Assembly: GCA_011524755.1 (NCBI GenBank)
Contig: WTJR01000022.1
Coordinates: 1 to 12,763, forward strand
From: Halieaceae bacterium
GTDB lineage: Bacteria > Pseudomonadota > Gammaproteobacteria > Pseudomonadales > Halieaceae
Direction: 5' to 3'
Length of the DNA: 12,763 nt
Position 1 is the stretch's first letter, and each line of letters begins with the position of its first letter. The translations under genes were made by a program, and so were the position numbers. Of this stretch, positions 1 to 6,410 are shown one piece after another. A model generated the notes under the pieces. The model was given only the letters and a program-made list of their open reading frames with translations, was not told the origin of the DNA and did no database searches.

Positions 1-371
1 GCCAACTCAGCCTTGCTTGCTGTCGCGCTAAGTTCGTTAATAGCGCCCACAATACGGTCGTATGCGCCGAAGCGACTACTCATTGACTTGGTGGTCGTGA
101 AGTGCTGATCCGCAATATTTGCGAGGTTCAGAAACTGTGCGAAACCGCGCGAGATGAGCAAGAGTTGCTCAGCATCCAACTGTTTAAGATGATCAAAGAG
201 CGCAGCCGTTTGCTCCGCTTCGGTCGCGAGTTTCGACGCTTGGCGGATGGATTCAATGCTTTGAAAAAGATCTTCCCCAACCGTTGTTCGAATAATTTCG
301 CCTAGGGTGTCTCCCAGTAGGCGTACATTTTGTCGAAGGGGTGATGTGTCCAGTACATGGTCATATGTCAT
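1..371 (-). CDS. ppc: Phosphoenolpyruvate carboxylase, N-terminal part (cut by left window edge)
   Basis: This is the first 123 codons of a gene that continues beyond position 1. Ppc is a cytoplasmic enzyme that carboxylates PEP to oxaloacetate and so refills the TCA cycle. The visible part reads like the N-terminal helices of bacterial PEPC: residues 11-24 (PLRQNVRLLGDTLG) match the 'ALRSNV..LG..LGE' start of the E. coli enzyme, residues 40-47 carry the 'IESIRQAS' segment, and residues 74-85 (SRGFAQFLNLAN) match the conserved 'ARAFSQFLNLAN' block. The catalytic histidine region (LTAHPTE) lies past the window edge. The ATG at 371-369 is the only sensible start: it follows the hexR stop in the same frame with one CTG codon between (TAA CTG ATG). 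No good Shine-Dalgarno sequence is seen, so translation coupled to hexR is likely (inference). Family assignment is confident; intactness of the rest cannot be judged. Confidence 0.9.
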   Translation of the reverse strand, partial: MTYDHVLDTSPLRQNVRLLGDTLGEIIRTTVGEDLFQSIESIRQASKLATEAEQTAALFDHLKQLDAEQLLLISRGFAQFLNLANIADQHFTTTKSMSSRFGAYDRIVGAINELSATASKAEL

Positions 372-374
372 CAG

Positions 375-1232
375 TTAGCTCGTTTGGAATCTAGTGTCTT
401 TAAGGCTGTCTTTGATTCGAGCGAGGTGAGGAGTGAAGCCTTCTCCGCGGCGCAGGGTTACACCGGCGGCGAGGACATCAAGAATGACCAGCTGCACCAG
501 CCGAGACGTCATGGGCAAATATTGCTCAGTGTCTTCTTCTACTTTTACATTGATGCAGCAATGGCTTTGATCTGCGAGAGGCGAGCCTTCCGCGGTCAGA
601 GACACAATGGTGGCCTCTGTTTGGCGAGCGATCTCAGCCGCTTCTACCAATACTTTTGTTCTCCCGGTGTGGGAGATAAAAAAGAATAGATCGCCCACTC
701 CGGCAGATGCGGCAAGCATTCGCTGCATCAGCGGATCTTCGTGGGTAAATACCGGAACGTTAAAACGGAAAAATTTGTGTTCAGCATCGCGCGCGACAGC
801 GGCTGAGGTGCCCAGTCCGAAAAAATATACCCGCCGCGCCTGCGCTATCTGATCAACAGCCCGGGCGATGGCTTTTAACGGTAGTTCTTCTTTCGCCGTC
901 ATCAGTGCGTTGATCGCGTTATCGAAGAGCTTGGTTGGGAACGTGTTGATGTCGTCAGAGAACTCAACTGCCCGACTAACGTAGCGCACGCCTGAAGCTA
1001 AGGATGTCGCTAGCTGAAGCTTGAAGTCAGGGAAACCTGTGGCACCAAAGCGCTTACAAAAACGATTCACGCTGGGTTCACTCACGCCTGCCGCCGCTGC
1101 GAGAGACGCAATACTGGAACGTGTTGCCTCTTCCGGTGCGTTCAAAATGGCCTGTGCCACCTTCGCTTCGGACTTATTGAGCTCATTCAGCTGTCGCTGA
1201 ATGACGGCCAGCAGATTGGGTTCGGACGTCAT
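375..1232 (-). CDS. hexR: HexR-type transcriptional regulator of the Entner-Doudoroff genes (RpiR family)
   Basis: A 285-residue RpiR-family regulator, close to the 289 residues of E. coli HexR. Residues 1-80 form the winged-helix HTH domain, with the recognition region 'GVSEPSVNRFCKRFG' (49-63) and 'GFPDFKLQLA' (66-75), nearly identical to HexR. Residues 120-260 form the SIS sugar-phosphate domain, with 'FFGLGTSAAVA' (137-147) and 'ISHTGRTK' (186-193). Ser143 and Ser187 have the same 44-residue spacing as the two serines reported to contact KDPG in Pseudomonas HexR. In known systems KDPG releases HexR from DNA. The start is the ATG at 1232-1230, preceded by GCGGA about 8 bases upstream. Reading open to a TTG at 1403 would add 57 residues unlike HexR and would run through the operators. 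The gene is divergent from gap and followed after 3 bases by ppc. Palindromes upstream suggest autoregulation. Confidence 0.93.
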   Translation of the reverse strand: MTSEPNLLAVIQRQLNELNKSEAKVAQAILNAPEEATRSSIASLAAAAGVSEPSVNRFCKRFGATGFPDFKLQLATSLASGVRYVSRAVEFSDDINTFPTKLFDNAINALMTAKEELPLKAIARAVDQIAQARRVYFFGLGTSAAVARDAEHKFFRFNVPVFTHEDPLMQRMLAASAGVGDLFFFISHTGRTKVLVEAAEIARQTEATIVSLTAEGSPLADQSHCCINVKVEEDTEQYLPMTSRLVQLVILDVLAAGVTLRRGEGFTPHLARIKDSLKDTRFQTS

Positions 1233-1301
1233 CACGCATTCCGCATTTGGTAAGAATATTACGAATGATGCCTCAGTTTTTGGGCGGAGGCACCGAAATT
1301 C

Positions 1302-1316
1302 TGTAATTTTATCGCC
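1302..1316. promoter_or_regulatory. Possible weak HexR operator near the hexR promoter
   Basis: TGTAATTTTATCGCC has a perfect left half of the gammaproteobacterial HexR consensus TGTAAT-N3-ATTACA but only 3 of 6 matches in the right half. It lies 21 bp (two helical turns) from the next palindrome at 1323. On the minus strand its end runs into CAGAAT, a poor -10-like hexamer that could serve hexR with a leader of nearly 60 bases. The site itself is inferred from sequence only. Confidence 0.4.
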
Positions 1317-1322
1317 AATATT

Positions 1323-1337
1323 TGTAATAAAACTAAA
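1323..1337. promoter_or_regulatory. Distal HexR-like operator between hexR and gap
   Basis: TGTAATAAAACTAAA matches the HexR consensus TGTAAT-N3-ATTACA at 10 of 12 defined positions (left half perfect). It starts exactly 51 bp upstream of the operator that overlaps the gap -10 box, the same spacing as in the edd promoter, and lies between gap and hexR so it could act on both. Confidence 0.6.
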
Positions 1338-1364
1338 AAAATTAGCAATTTCAGGCAAATTAAT

Positions 1365-1392
1365 TTGAATATTTGTAAATTTACTACATAAT
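1365..1392 (+). promoter_or_regulatory. Predicted sigma-70 promoter of gap
   Basis: TTGAAT (1365-1370), a 16-bp spacer and CATAAT (1387-1392) make a plausible promoter. Transcription would begin near 1399, leaving a leader of about 16 bases that holds the GGGGGA ribosome site. A HexR-like palindrome occupies the spacer and the first two bases of the -10 box, which fits repression by steric block (inference). Confidence 0.6.
1374..1388. promoter_or_regulatory. HexR-like operator overlapping the gap -10 box
   Basis: TGTAAATTTACTACA is a near-perfect inverted repeat and matches the HexR consensus at 10 of 12 defined positions. It ends inside the predicted -10 hexamer of gap. HexR control of gap and ED genes through such sites is known in Shewanella and other gammaproteobacteria. 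Confidence 0.72.
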
Positions 1393-1404
1393 GAGCTCAT
1401 CAAA

Positions 1405-1410
1405 GGGGGA
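1405..1410 (+). promoter_or_regulatory. Ribosome binding site of gap
   Basis: GGGGGA lies 4 bases before the ATG at 1415. It fixes that start over the in-frame ATG at 1391, which overlaps the promoter -10 box and would lie upstream of the predicted transcript start. Confidence 0.75.
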
Positions 1411-1414
1411 CGTT

Positions 1415-2443
1415 ATGATTAACGTAGCAATCAACGGATTTGGTCGGATCGGTAGAAATATTCTTCGCGCGCTGTACGAGCGCCCCGATGTCGCTTCACG
1501 GCTTCGTGTTGTCGCCATTAACGACCTGGGAACTCCCGAGATCAACGCACACCTCCTTCAATTCGATACGACGCATGGTCGCTTTGGTGCCACCGTTGCG
1601 GTCGAAGATGGCGCACTCAACATCAATGGTGATCGCATAGCGGTTTTTGCTGAGCGTAATCCAGAAGATCTGCCTTGGGGTGATCTCAAAATTGACGTGG
1701 TGTTTGAGTGTACCGGGATCTTCACGTCACGAGACAAGGCATCGGCTCACTTGCGCGCCGGTGCTCGCAAAGTACTGATTTCGGCGCCTTCAGGCGACGC
1801 TGACGCGACCGTGGTTTACGGCGTGAATCAGGATGTGCTTACAGATGATGCGGTTATCGTTTCAAACGCGTCATGCACGACTAATTGCCTCGCGCCTATC
1901 GTTGCGCCGCTCCATAAGACAGTGGGCGTAGAGAACGGCTTGATGACCACGGTGCACGCTTACACGAACGATCAGAATTTGAGTGACGTTTACCACTCGG
2001 ACCTTTACAGAGCGCGATCGGCTACACACAGCATGATCCCTACAAAGACAGGGGCAGCAGCAGCCATTGGTCTTGTTCTCCCTGAACTGAAAGGTCGGTT
2101 GGATGGGTTAGCCGTGCGCGTGCCTACGATCAATGTTTCGCTCGTTGATTTGACCTTCACAGCGTCTCGCGACACCACGGTTGAGGAGATTAACGACATT
2201 TTGGCAGCAGCGGCGAAAGCGGACCCTTACGGTGTGCTGGCCTGCAATACACAGCCTTTAGTGTCTGCCGATTTCAATCACAACGCATATTCGAGCAACT
2301 TCGACGCAAATCACACGCGTGTGAGCGGACGTTTGGTTAAGGTGCTCTCGTGGTACGACAACGAGTGGGGTTTCTCTAATCGTATGTTGGATACCGGTTG
2401 TTTGATGGCCGCCGCATCGGTGGACGTTAGCAACGCCGCGTAA
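1415..2443 (+). CDS. gap: Glyceraldehyde-3-phosphate dehydrogenase, type I
   Basis: A 342-residue cytoplasmic enzyme that oxidises and phosphorylates glyceraldehyde-3-phosphate to 1,3-bisphosphoglycerate with NAD(P)+. The Rossmann start 'INGFGRIGRN' spans residues 6-15, and 'VAINDL' (33-38) is the usual end of the second strand. The catalytic block 'SNASCTTNC' (150-158) has Cys154, and His181 lies in 'TTVHAYTNDQ'. The 'RVPTINVSLVDL' and 'WYDNEWGFSNRM' blocks near the C-terminus are also intact. Length fits the family (about 330-340). The 'YTNDQ' and 'TGAAAAIGLVLPELKG' segments favour GAPDH over the related erythrose-4-phosphate dehydrogenase (Epd), though 'PLVSADFNH' occurs in Epd too. Being divergent from hexR and preceded by HexR-like sites, it most likely handles the triose released by Eda. 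Whether it prefers NAD or NADP, or the glycolytic or gluconeogenic direction, cannot be told. Confidence 0.93.
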   Translation: MINVAINGFGRIGRNILRALYERPDVASRLRVVAINDLGTPEINAHLLQFDTTHGRFGATVAVEDGALNINGDRIAVFAERNPEDLPWGDLKIDVVFECTGIFTSRDKASAHLRAGARKVLISAPSGDADATVVYGVNQDVLTDDAVIVSNASCTTNCLAPIVAPLHKTVGVENGLMTTVHAYTNDQNLSDVYHSDLYRARSATHSMIPTKTGAAAAIGLVLPELKGRLDGLAVRVPTINVSLVDLTFTASRDTTVEEINDILAAAAKADPYGVLACNTQPLVSADFNHNAYSSNFDANHTRVSGRLVKVLSWYDNEWGFSNRMLDTGCLMAAASVDVSNAA

Positions 2444-2465
2444 CAGTTTTTGAGTGTGAGTGTTT

Positions 2466-2492
2466 GGGGGCCTTAGTGCCCCCTTTTTTTTT
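2466..2492 (+). terminator. Intrinsic terminator of gap
   Basis: A 6-bp all-G:C stem (GGGGGC 2466-2471 with GCCCCC 2478-2483) and a 6-base loop are followed by nine T residues (2484-2492), 22 bases after the gap stop codon. Between this and the next terminator (2493-2595) I see no gene or clear signal. Confidence 0.9.
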
Positions 2493-2595
2493 ACGCTTTC
2501 GCTCATACCAGATTGGGGCGAAGTTGCGCGTCACATTCTAGAGACGAGCTAACGTGATTAGCTACGTAGAGCTAAAAAACATCAGCAAGATAATA

Positions 2596-2621
2596 GTTAA
2601 AAAAGCCGGAGGAGATCCGGC
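2596..2621 (-). terminator. Intrinsic terminator of the edd-glk-eda-zwf-pgl operon
   Basis: Read on the minus strand, a 6-bp stem GCCGGA/TCCGGC (2621-2616 with 2610-2605) and a 5-base loop are followed by six T residues (2604-2599). It starts 18 bases after the pgl stop codon and faces the gap terminator, so the two convergent units are separately closed. Confidence 0.88.
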
Positions 2622-2639
2622 ATCTGATCAGCCGTAGCG

Positions 2640-3320
2640 CTAGGGCGCAAACCAGAGCGAGAACTGGTCGTGATGCGCGAAGTGACTAATAGGGTGCATG
2701 TCATCGTCGGCATGTGCCGTTGCCTTTTCATAGACTTCGAGCTTGCTGTCGCCCACCAAGTGGATGATGCCTAACTCCGTCTTGAGTAAGCGGTCCTTCG
2801 AGAGACTGATACGTCTGTGAGGCGCGGTCGTCGGCTGAGTCATGAGGACTGGCGCTGTCGTGCTCAAGCCCTCAGGCAATTCAATAGAGCAGGGAAACAG
2901 TGATGCTGTGTGGGAATCACCGCCCATACCAAGGATGACTACGTCAAACGAATCCATGGCAGACAGGATCTCGGTGATACGCGCTACTTCTGCATCCGCA
3001 TCTCCCTGCCCGGCACCAAAATCGATCCAGTTTGCCGCCGCTGCCTTGCCTTGGAGCAGAAGCGACTTAACCATCGCTGAGTTACTGTCCGCATGAGTTT
3101 CGGGCACCCACCGCTCATCGGCTAACAAGACAGTCACCTTTTCCCAGTCGAGCTCGGTTGATGACAGTGTTTTAAACAGACCCTTCGGTGTGCTGCCACC
3201 TGAGACAACGAGGCTCGCGGATCCGCGAGACGCAATGCCTTGCGCTAGCTGAGTTGCAATCGTCTCAGTCAGCGCCGCATCGAGCTCATCGCGGCTGTCA
3301 TAGCGATGTTGCTCAGACAT
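2640..3320 (-). CDS. pgl: 6-phosphogluconolactonase
   Basis: A 226-residue lactonase of the DevB/SOL (Pgl) family, which hydrolyses 6-phospho-glucono-1,5-lactone made by Zwf to 6-phosphogluconate. Typical motifs are 'VVSGGSTPKGLF' (38-49), 'ADERWVP' (67-73) with the following 'HADSN', and 'GMGGDSHTASLFP' (131-143). His137 is the likely catalytic histidine. The usual form of the last motif is GMGxDGHTASLFPG, so Ser136 and Cys144 are small deviations at glycine positions. The ATG at 3320-3318 overlaps the zwf stop by 8 bases, which indicates translational coupling. It is the last gene of the operon, before an intrinsic terminator. Length is close to that of the Pseudomonas enzyme (about 238). 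Confidence 0.93.
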   Translation of the reverse strand: MSEQHRYDSRDELDAALTETIATQLAQGIASRGSASLVVSGGSTPKGLFKTLSSTELDWEKVTVLLADERWVPETHADSNSAMVKSLLLQGKAAAANWIDFGAGQGDADAEVARITEILSAMDSFDVVILGMGGDSHTASLFPCSIELPEGLSTTAPVLMTQPTTAPHRRISLSKDRLLKTELGIIHLVGDSKLEVYEKATAHADDDMHPISHFAHHDQFSLWFAP

Positions 3321-4761
3321 GCCAGCTCCGGAAATCCTTCTCGATCAGCACCTCCGCTTTGGCAGGACCCCACGAGCCTGCCTGGTAAGGAAGGGCAGGT
3401 ACGTTTTGACTTTGACAAGCGTCAATCAGCTCGTCGCACCAACGCCAGCTTTCCTCAATTTCTTCTCTGCCCACAAAGAGGGACTGATCGCCTTGGATAG
3501 CATCAAGGAAGAGTCGCTCGTACGCATCCGGGATGCGGTCCAAATCGCTGCCTTCCCTGAAGTCCAGATCGAGTAGGTGCGATTGCAATGACATACGTTC
3601 TTTGAGGCTCTGTTTCTTCGAGACCATGCTGAGCTCGATGCCCTCATTGGGCTGCAAACGAATAACCAGCTTGTTAGGGATGTTGGCGCCCTCGCCAAAA
3701 ATATTGTGTGGCAAGTTCTTATACTGAATAACAATCTCAGTGACTTTCTCGGGCAGACGCTTTCCGGTCCTTAGGTAGAACGGAACACCCGACCAGCGCC
3801 AGTTATCAATATGAGCCTTGATCGCGATGTAGGTCTCCGTATTACTGGCGTCCATTTCGCAGCCGTCCTCGTCAAGGTAGCCAGGCACCGCCGTGCCGCG
3901 AATCCAACCGTTGATGTACTGACCGCGAACCACTTTTTCGTTAACAGACTGCGAGTCGATTCTTCGAAGCGCTCGGACGATTTTCACTTTTTCGTCTCGA
4001 ATGCTCTCGGCTTTTAATGAGTTGGGTGGCTCCATGGCGACCAAGCACATGAGCTGCATCAAATGGTTCTGTACCATGTCGCGCAACTGACCGACCTTGT
4101 CGTAATAGGTCCAGCGACCTTCGATACCCACCATTTCACCGACCGTAATTTGCACGTGATCAATGCAGGTGTTATCCCACTGACTGTTGATAAAGCTATT
4201 GGCAAATCGCAGTACCAGCAGGTTCTGTACGGTTTCCTTGCCCAGGTAGTGATCGATTCGATAAATCGACTTTTCATCGAAATACTTGGCGAGTGTTTCG
4301 TTGACCTTGACTGATGACTCGAGGTTTTCGCCAATGGGTTTCTCAACGACAATGCGACAGTCGCCTGCGAGGCAATTGGTGTTGCTGAGGTGCTCACAGA
4401 TGGGTGCGAATAGTGAAGGTGGCGTTGCAAAATAGAACAGGCTAGTGCGGTCATCGTCTAGCCACTCGCGCAGTTCACCGTATTGGTCGGGCTCAGAAAA
4501 ATTGACCGTGACGTAGCTAAACCGAGACGTGAAACTTTCCCACTCTTTATCGGACGGCGCATCGCTGCCCATGTAAGAGGACATCTTCTGCTTTAGTAGT
4601 GGCAGGAATTCGTCAAGAGACTGCTCTCTTCGGGCAACTGCGGCGATTCGCAGATCCGATTCCAAAAGGTTGAGTCGCTCTAACTGGAGTAGAGCAGGAA
4701 ACAGTTTTCGCGCCGACAGATCGCCCGACGCCCCAAAAATAATTAAATCAACCGCTGCCAT
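3313..4761 (-). CDS. zwf: Glucose-6-phosphate 1-dehydrogenase
   Basis: A 482-residue enzyme (E. coli 491) that oxidises glucose-6-phosphate to 6-phosphoglucono-lactone with NADP+ or NAD+. The dinucleotide-binding motif is 'FGASGDLSARKLFPAL' (9-24). 'EKPIG' (140-144) and the substrate-binding signature 'RIDHYLGKE' (168-176) are intact, and His233 in 'DMVQNHLMQ' matches the catalytic base of the Leuconostoc enzyme. The ATG at 4761-4759 follows a strong GGGGGAG ribosome site (4775-4769, spacing 7). The eda stop lies 16 bases upstream and the pgl start overlaps its end. No HexR-like palindrome is visible just upstream, so zwf probably depends on the edd promoter, unlike the separate zwf promoters of E. 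coli and Pseudomonas (inference). Confidence 0.96.
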   Translation of the reverse strand: MAAVDLIIFGASGDLSARKLFPALLQLERLNLLESDLRIAAVARREQSLDEFLPLLKQKMSSYMGSDAPSDKEWESFTSRFSYVTVNFSEPDQYGELREWLDDDRTSLFYFATPPSLFAPICEHLSNTNCLAGDCRIVVEKPIGENLESSVKVNETLAKYFDEKSIYRIDHYLGKETVQNLLVLRFANSFINSQWDNTCIDHVQITVGEMVGIEGRWTYYDKVGQLRDMVQNHLMQLMCLVAMEPPNSLKAESIRDEKVKIVRALRRIDSQSVNEKVVRGQYINGWIRGTAVPGYLDEDGCEMDASNTETYIAIKAHIDNWRWSGVPFYLRTGKRLPEKVTEIVIQYKNLPHNIFGEGANIPNKLVIRLQPNEGIELSMVSKKQSLKERMSLQSHLLDLDFREGSDLDRIPDAYERLFLDAIQGDQSLFVGREEIEESWRWCDELIDACQSQNVPALPYQAGSWGPAKAEVLIEKDFRSWHV

Positions 4762-4777
4762 GTAGTGGCTCCCCCAG

Positions 4778-5407
4778 CTATGCGCCTAACTGCGACGCTT
4801 CGCGTGCTATTTGTGTAATGTGTTCCCACTGTCCGTTTTGGATTGCATCCGCTGGCGTCAACCATGAGCCACCTACCGCTCGGACATTCGAAAGCGATAG
4901 ATAACTGCCAGCATTGTCTAAATTGATGCCCCCAGTTGGGACGAACTGTAGATCTGCAAATGGCCCTGCAAATGCTTTGATAGCGGCGGCACCGCCCGAG
5001 GTGCTTGCAGGGAAAAACTTCAATACGTTGAAACCGGCTTCCTTTGCTGCCATGACTTCGGTGGCTGTCACCGCGCCGGGCAAAAACGGGATGTTTGTCA
5101 GCAATGCGCGCTCAAATAGCGCATCAGATTGACCAGGTGATACAACGAAGTTGGCGCCAGCGTCGACGGCCGCATCGAATTCAGTTGCGTTGCATACGGT
5201 ACCAACGCCAACGTTAGCGCCTTTTACCTGATCTCTTATCAAGGTGATCGCCTTGAGTCCGTGCTCGGTTCTCAGCGTCACCTCAAGGTTCGTTATACCA
5301 CCGGCTACCAGTGCTTCGGCCAAAGGCACAGCGTGCTCCAGCTTTTGGATTGCGATCACAGGGATCACGGGTGCGTTGTCTAAAAATGCGTAAGACACAG
5401 AATTCAT
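4778..5407 (-). CDS. eda: KDPG aldolase (2-dehydro-3-deoxy-phosphogluconate aldolase)
   Basis: A 209-residue class I aldolase that splits KDPG into pyruvate and glyceraldehyde-3-phosphate, the last step of the Entner-Doudoroff route. Residues 14-38 match E. coli Eda ('PVIPVIAIQKLEHAVPLAEA' begins at 13). Glu42 and Arg46 in 'LEVTLRTE' are the catalytic and phosphate-handling residues by homology, and Lys130 in 'KFFPAS' is the Schiff-base lysine. 'PTGGI' and 'GGSWL' near the C-terminus bind phosphate in the family. Its ATG (5407-5405) directly abuts the glk stop codon (TAAATG), so translation is probably coupled. It would also accept 2-keto-4-hydroxyglutarate in some relatives; that cannot be judged here. 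Confidence 0.95.
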   Translation of the reverse strand: MNSVSYAFLDNAPVIPVIAIQKLEHAVPLAEALVAGGITNLEVTLRTEHGLKAITLIRDQVKGANVGVGTVCNATEFDAAVDAGANFVVSPGQSDALFERALLTNIPFLPGAVTATEVMAAKEAGFNVLKFFPASTSGGAAAIKAFAGPFADLQFVPTGGINLDNAGSYLSLSNVRAVGGSWLTPADAIQNGQWEHITQIAREASQLGA

Positions 5408-6400
5408 TTACCGCTTATCTCCAAGGCACAGGGCTGCACCCAGCAGTCCCGGGTCGTCATGCGTAATGACGAAGGTGCCAATATTAGTGTTGTAGTCGGC
5501 AAACCGACCTTTGGCTAAAAAGCGCGCGCGAAAGTCGCTTTTGCGCAGCAAGTCGATGTAGCGCGGGGCGATACCACCTGCAATGTAGACACCGCCCATG
5601 GCGCCCGTGGTCAGCGCCAAGTTGCCCGCCGAGGAGCCGAGTACCGCAAAAAACATGGCCATTGTCTCGGAGGCTAGAGGCGACTCCTGTTGGGCTGCGG
5701 CGCCGATATCACCGGGTGTTGAGAATTCGGGGTGAACCCCTCGAATTTCGGCAAGTGCTTGATAGATATTAACGATGCCTGCGCCGCATAGCAGGCGTTC
5801 GATAGAGACGCGTCCGTACCGGGCTCGAAGTCGCTTTAGCACCTCAAACTCCATGTCGGTGATCGGGGCGAAGTCCACATGACCGCCCTCGCCTTGAAGA
5901 ACAAGTGGCGCTCCAGTCTTATCGAAAATCACTGAGGCAACACCCGTACCCGTTCCCGGACCAATGGACACCATCGGTTGTCCCGCCTCAACAACCCCGA
6001 CGCCGATCTGCTCTACATCGGCAGCCGAGAGCGCTGGCAGCGCGCGTGCGACCGCTGCAAAGTCGTTGATGATCTCGATGGAGGAGTTGCTGAGGTAGCG
6101 CCTAAGCAAAGCACGATCGAACCGCCACGGGCTGTTGGTAAAACTTATAGTTTCCAGGTGCGGTGGCGCAGCGACTGCCAAGCAGGTTGCTGTGGGCCCC
6201 TCCTCAGGTAGTCCCAGCGCCTGCCAGTCGGTAATGAGCCGCGCCATGACTTCATCAAAGTTCTGAAAGTCGGCCACACGGTATTTGGCGAGCGACTGCG
6301 GTTGAGTTTGTTCGGGCGTTACATAGGCAAAGCGCGCATTGGTACCGCCGATATCACCGACTAGGTAGTGGGGCTTAGCACCAATGCTCGCGTCTGACAT
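5408..6400 (-). CDS. glk: Glucokinase (Glk family)
   Basis: A 330-residue ATP-dependent glucokinase of the non-ROK bacterial Glk family (E. coli 321), which makes glucose-6-phosphate for Zwf. The ATP-phosphate motif 'GDIGGTNARF' is at 15-24, the catalytic aspartate is Asp113 in 'INDFAAVA', and 'SIGPGTGTGVA' (145-155) and 'EGGHVDFAP' (171-179) are intact. The start is the ATG at 6400-6398, which has a very strong ribosome site (GAGGGAAGG, 6410-6402) overlapping the edd stop codon; the in-frame TTG at 6412 would lie upstream of that site. Insertion of glk between edd and eda supports glucose as an inducing substrate, with uptake by an unphosphorylated route rather than only by a PTS (inference). 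Confidence 0.93.
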   Translation of the reverse strand: MSDASIGAKPHYLVGDIGGTNARFAYVTPEQTQPQSLAKYRVADFQNFDEVMARLITDWQALGLPEEGPTATCLAVAAPPHLETISFTNSPWRFDRALLRRYLSNSSIEIINDFAAVARALPALSAADVEQIGVGVVEAGQPMVSIGPGTGTGVASVIFDKTGAPLVLQGEGGHVDFAPITDMEFEVLKRLRARYGRVSIERLLCGAGIVNIYQALAEIRGVHPEFSTPGDIGAAAQQESPLASETMAMFFAVLGSSAGNLALTTGAMGGVYIAGGIAPRYIDLLRKSDFRARFLAKGRFADYNTNIGTFVITHDDPGLLGAALCLGDKR

Positions 6401-6401
6401 A

Positions 6402-6410
6402 CCTTCCCTC
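6402..6410 (-). promoter_or_regulatory. Ribosome binding site of glk, overlapping the edd stop
   Basis: On the minus strand the run TGAGGGAAGGTATG contains the edd stop (TGA), the ribosome site GAGGGAAGG and the glk start ATG. Ribosomes finishing edd sit on the glk initiation site, and this sets the glk start at 6400. Confidence 0.75.

Noticed and set aside
102..689. Open frames on the plus strand opposite ppc and hexR
   Set aside because: They mirror codon bias of the conserved minus-strand genes and show no protein family features.
2493..2595. Possible small RNA or gene between the two facing terminators
   Set aside because: About 100 bases with no good start plus ribosome site, no promoter pair and no further hairpin that I can support.
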